From NCBI GenBank assembly GCA_051000755.1, contig JBPCNZ010000023.1, positions 1 to 13,267 on the forward strand: DNA of 13,267 nucleotides, written 5' to 3'. This document shows positions 13,142 through 13,267 of the stretch, one piece after another (the first letter of the stretch is position 1; the number at the start of each line of letters is the position of its first letter). Source of the stretch: JALZAH01 sp051000755 (lineage in GTDB: Bacteria > Actinomycetota > Acidimicrobiia > Acidimicrobiales > Palsa-688). The notes beneath the pieces are model-generated. The model had not been told where the DNA came from and ran no database searches. It saw only the letters and a list, made by a program, of their open reading frames with translations. A program made the translations under genes and the position numbers.

Positions 13142-13267
13142 GGGTGCGGCGCTCCAGGAGTGAGCTACGCGGCGATTGGGAGGGCACCGTTTGCGTATCG
13201 GGACTGGTGGGTGCGTTGTAGTTCTTTGTCGAGGTGCCATTTCCAGTATGTCTCGAAGTCGTCGTTG
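13142..13267 (-). mobile_element. Probable end of an insertion element interrupting pncA
   Basis: Homology to nicotinamidase stops sharply at about 13140-13141, and a foreign reading frame ends 23 nt further on. A transposase-like stop codon close to an element terminus is the usual layout of an IS end. The plus-strand terminus would read GGGTGCGGCGCTCC. The other end lies outside the window, so terminal repeats and target duplication cannot be checked here. Confidence 0.45.
13165..13267 (-). CDS. C-terminal fragment of a transposase-like ORF
   Basis: Reading in from the window edge on the minus strand, the last 33 residues are NDDFETYWKWHLDKELQ, then RTHQSRYANGALPIAA, and TAG at 13165-13167. 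The aromatic/His-rich WxWHLxxE pattern looks like the tail of a transposase, but I cannot assign an IS family. The stop is in the same frame as the truncated pncA, which is chance. Its position directly against the broken end of pncA is the main reason for calling it mobile. Confidence 0.5.
   Translation of the reverse strand, partial: NDDFETYWKWHLDKELQRTHQSRYANGALPIAA

Noticed and set aside
1..13267. Defence system, phage, biosynthetic cluster, CRISPR, tRNA or rRNA
   Set aside because: No repeat-spacer array, cloverleaf, rRNA-like segment, nuclease/methylase/toxin pair or synthase genes were found; the ATPase at 879 alone is not enough to call a defence locus.

Overview
The window is high-GC bacterial DNA, most likely chromosomal DNA of an actinobacterium. 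The best lineage marker is an intact Lsr2 gene (10253-10582, minus), a nucleoid protein confined to Actinomycetota. An LLM-class F420-type oxidoreductase, a DUF664/DinB protein and frequent leaderless-type promoters agree with this. Acidimicrobiia is my best guess at class level, but that is inference. Both ends of the window cut through short C-terminal pieces of reading frames that look like mobile-element genes (1-106 plus, 13165-13267 minus).

Layout. 197-803: membrane protein with two DUF4389 halves, broken by one extra base in a T-run. 879-3363: a two-gene unit, an archaeal-type AAA ATPase followed by an APH-type phosphotransferase fused to DUF6285. 3410-3733: small GlsB/YeaQ-type membrane protein. 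3809-6521: DUF1800 plus Tat-exported DUF1501 pair. 6563-8011: DinB/DUF664 protein and F420-type LLM oxidoreductase, whose junction carries a perfect 17-bp triplication. 8070-8546: secreted DUF5666-like protein. 8657-9079: stand-alone receiver domain whose phospho-acceptor Asp is replaced by Glu. 9113-9226 (minus): small Lys-rich protein. 9341-9852: conserved-looking unknown with a one-base frameshift. 9863-10582 (minus): Lsr2 followed by a minimal zinc metallopeptidase. 10732-11262 (minus): unknown. 11335-12597: class III aminotransferase. 12598-13140 (minus): nicotinamidase gene cut off at its N-terminal catalytic motif by the mobile-element end.

Regulation. Several genes have a TAnnnT -10 element ending 6-7 nt before the start codon, which fits leaderless mRNAs (879, 3410, 6563, 9341). 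The DUF1800-DUF1501 unit and the DUF5666 gene share a more specific layout: direct repeats with an 11-bp period and a TCA core, the last copy being TCACATC, then 7 nt, a -10-like hexamer, 6-7 nt, and the start. This resembles PhoP/PhoB-family sites and is the most interesting regulatory signal here.

I see no rRNA, tRNA, CRISPR array or obvious defence island. No stretch above 300 bases lacks a gene; the longest gap is about 150 bases (10583-10731). The most unusual features are the shared 11-bp-period promoters, the IS-truncated nicotinamidase gene, the 17-bp triplication that separated a GTGA stop/start overlap, and the degenerate receiver.
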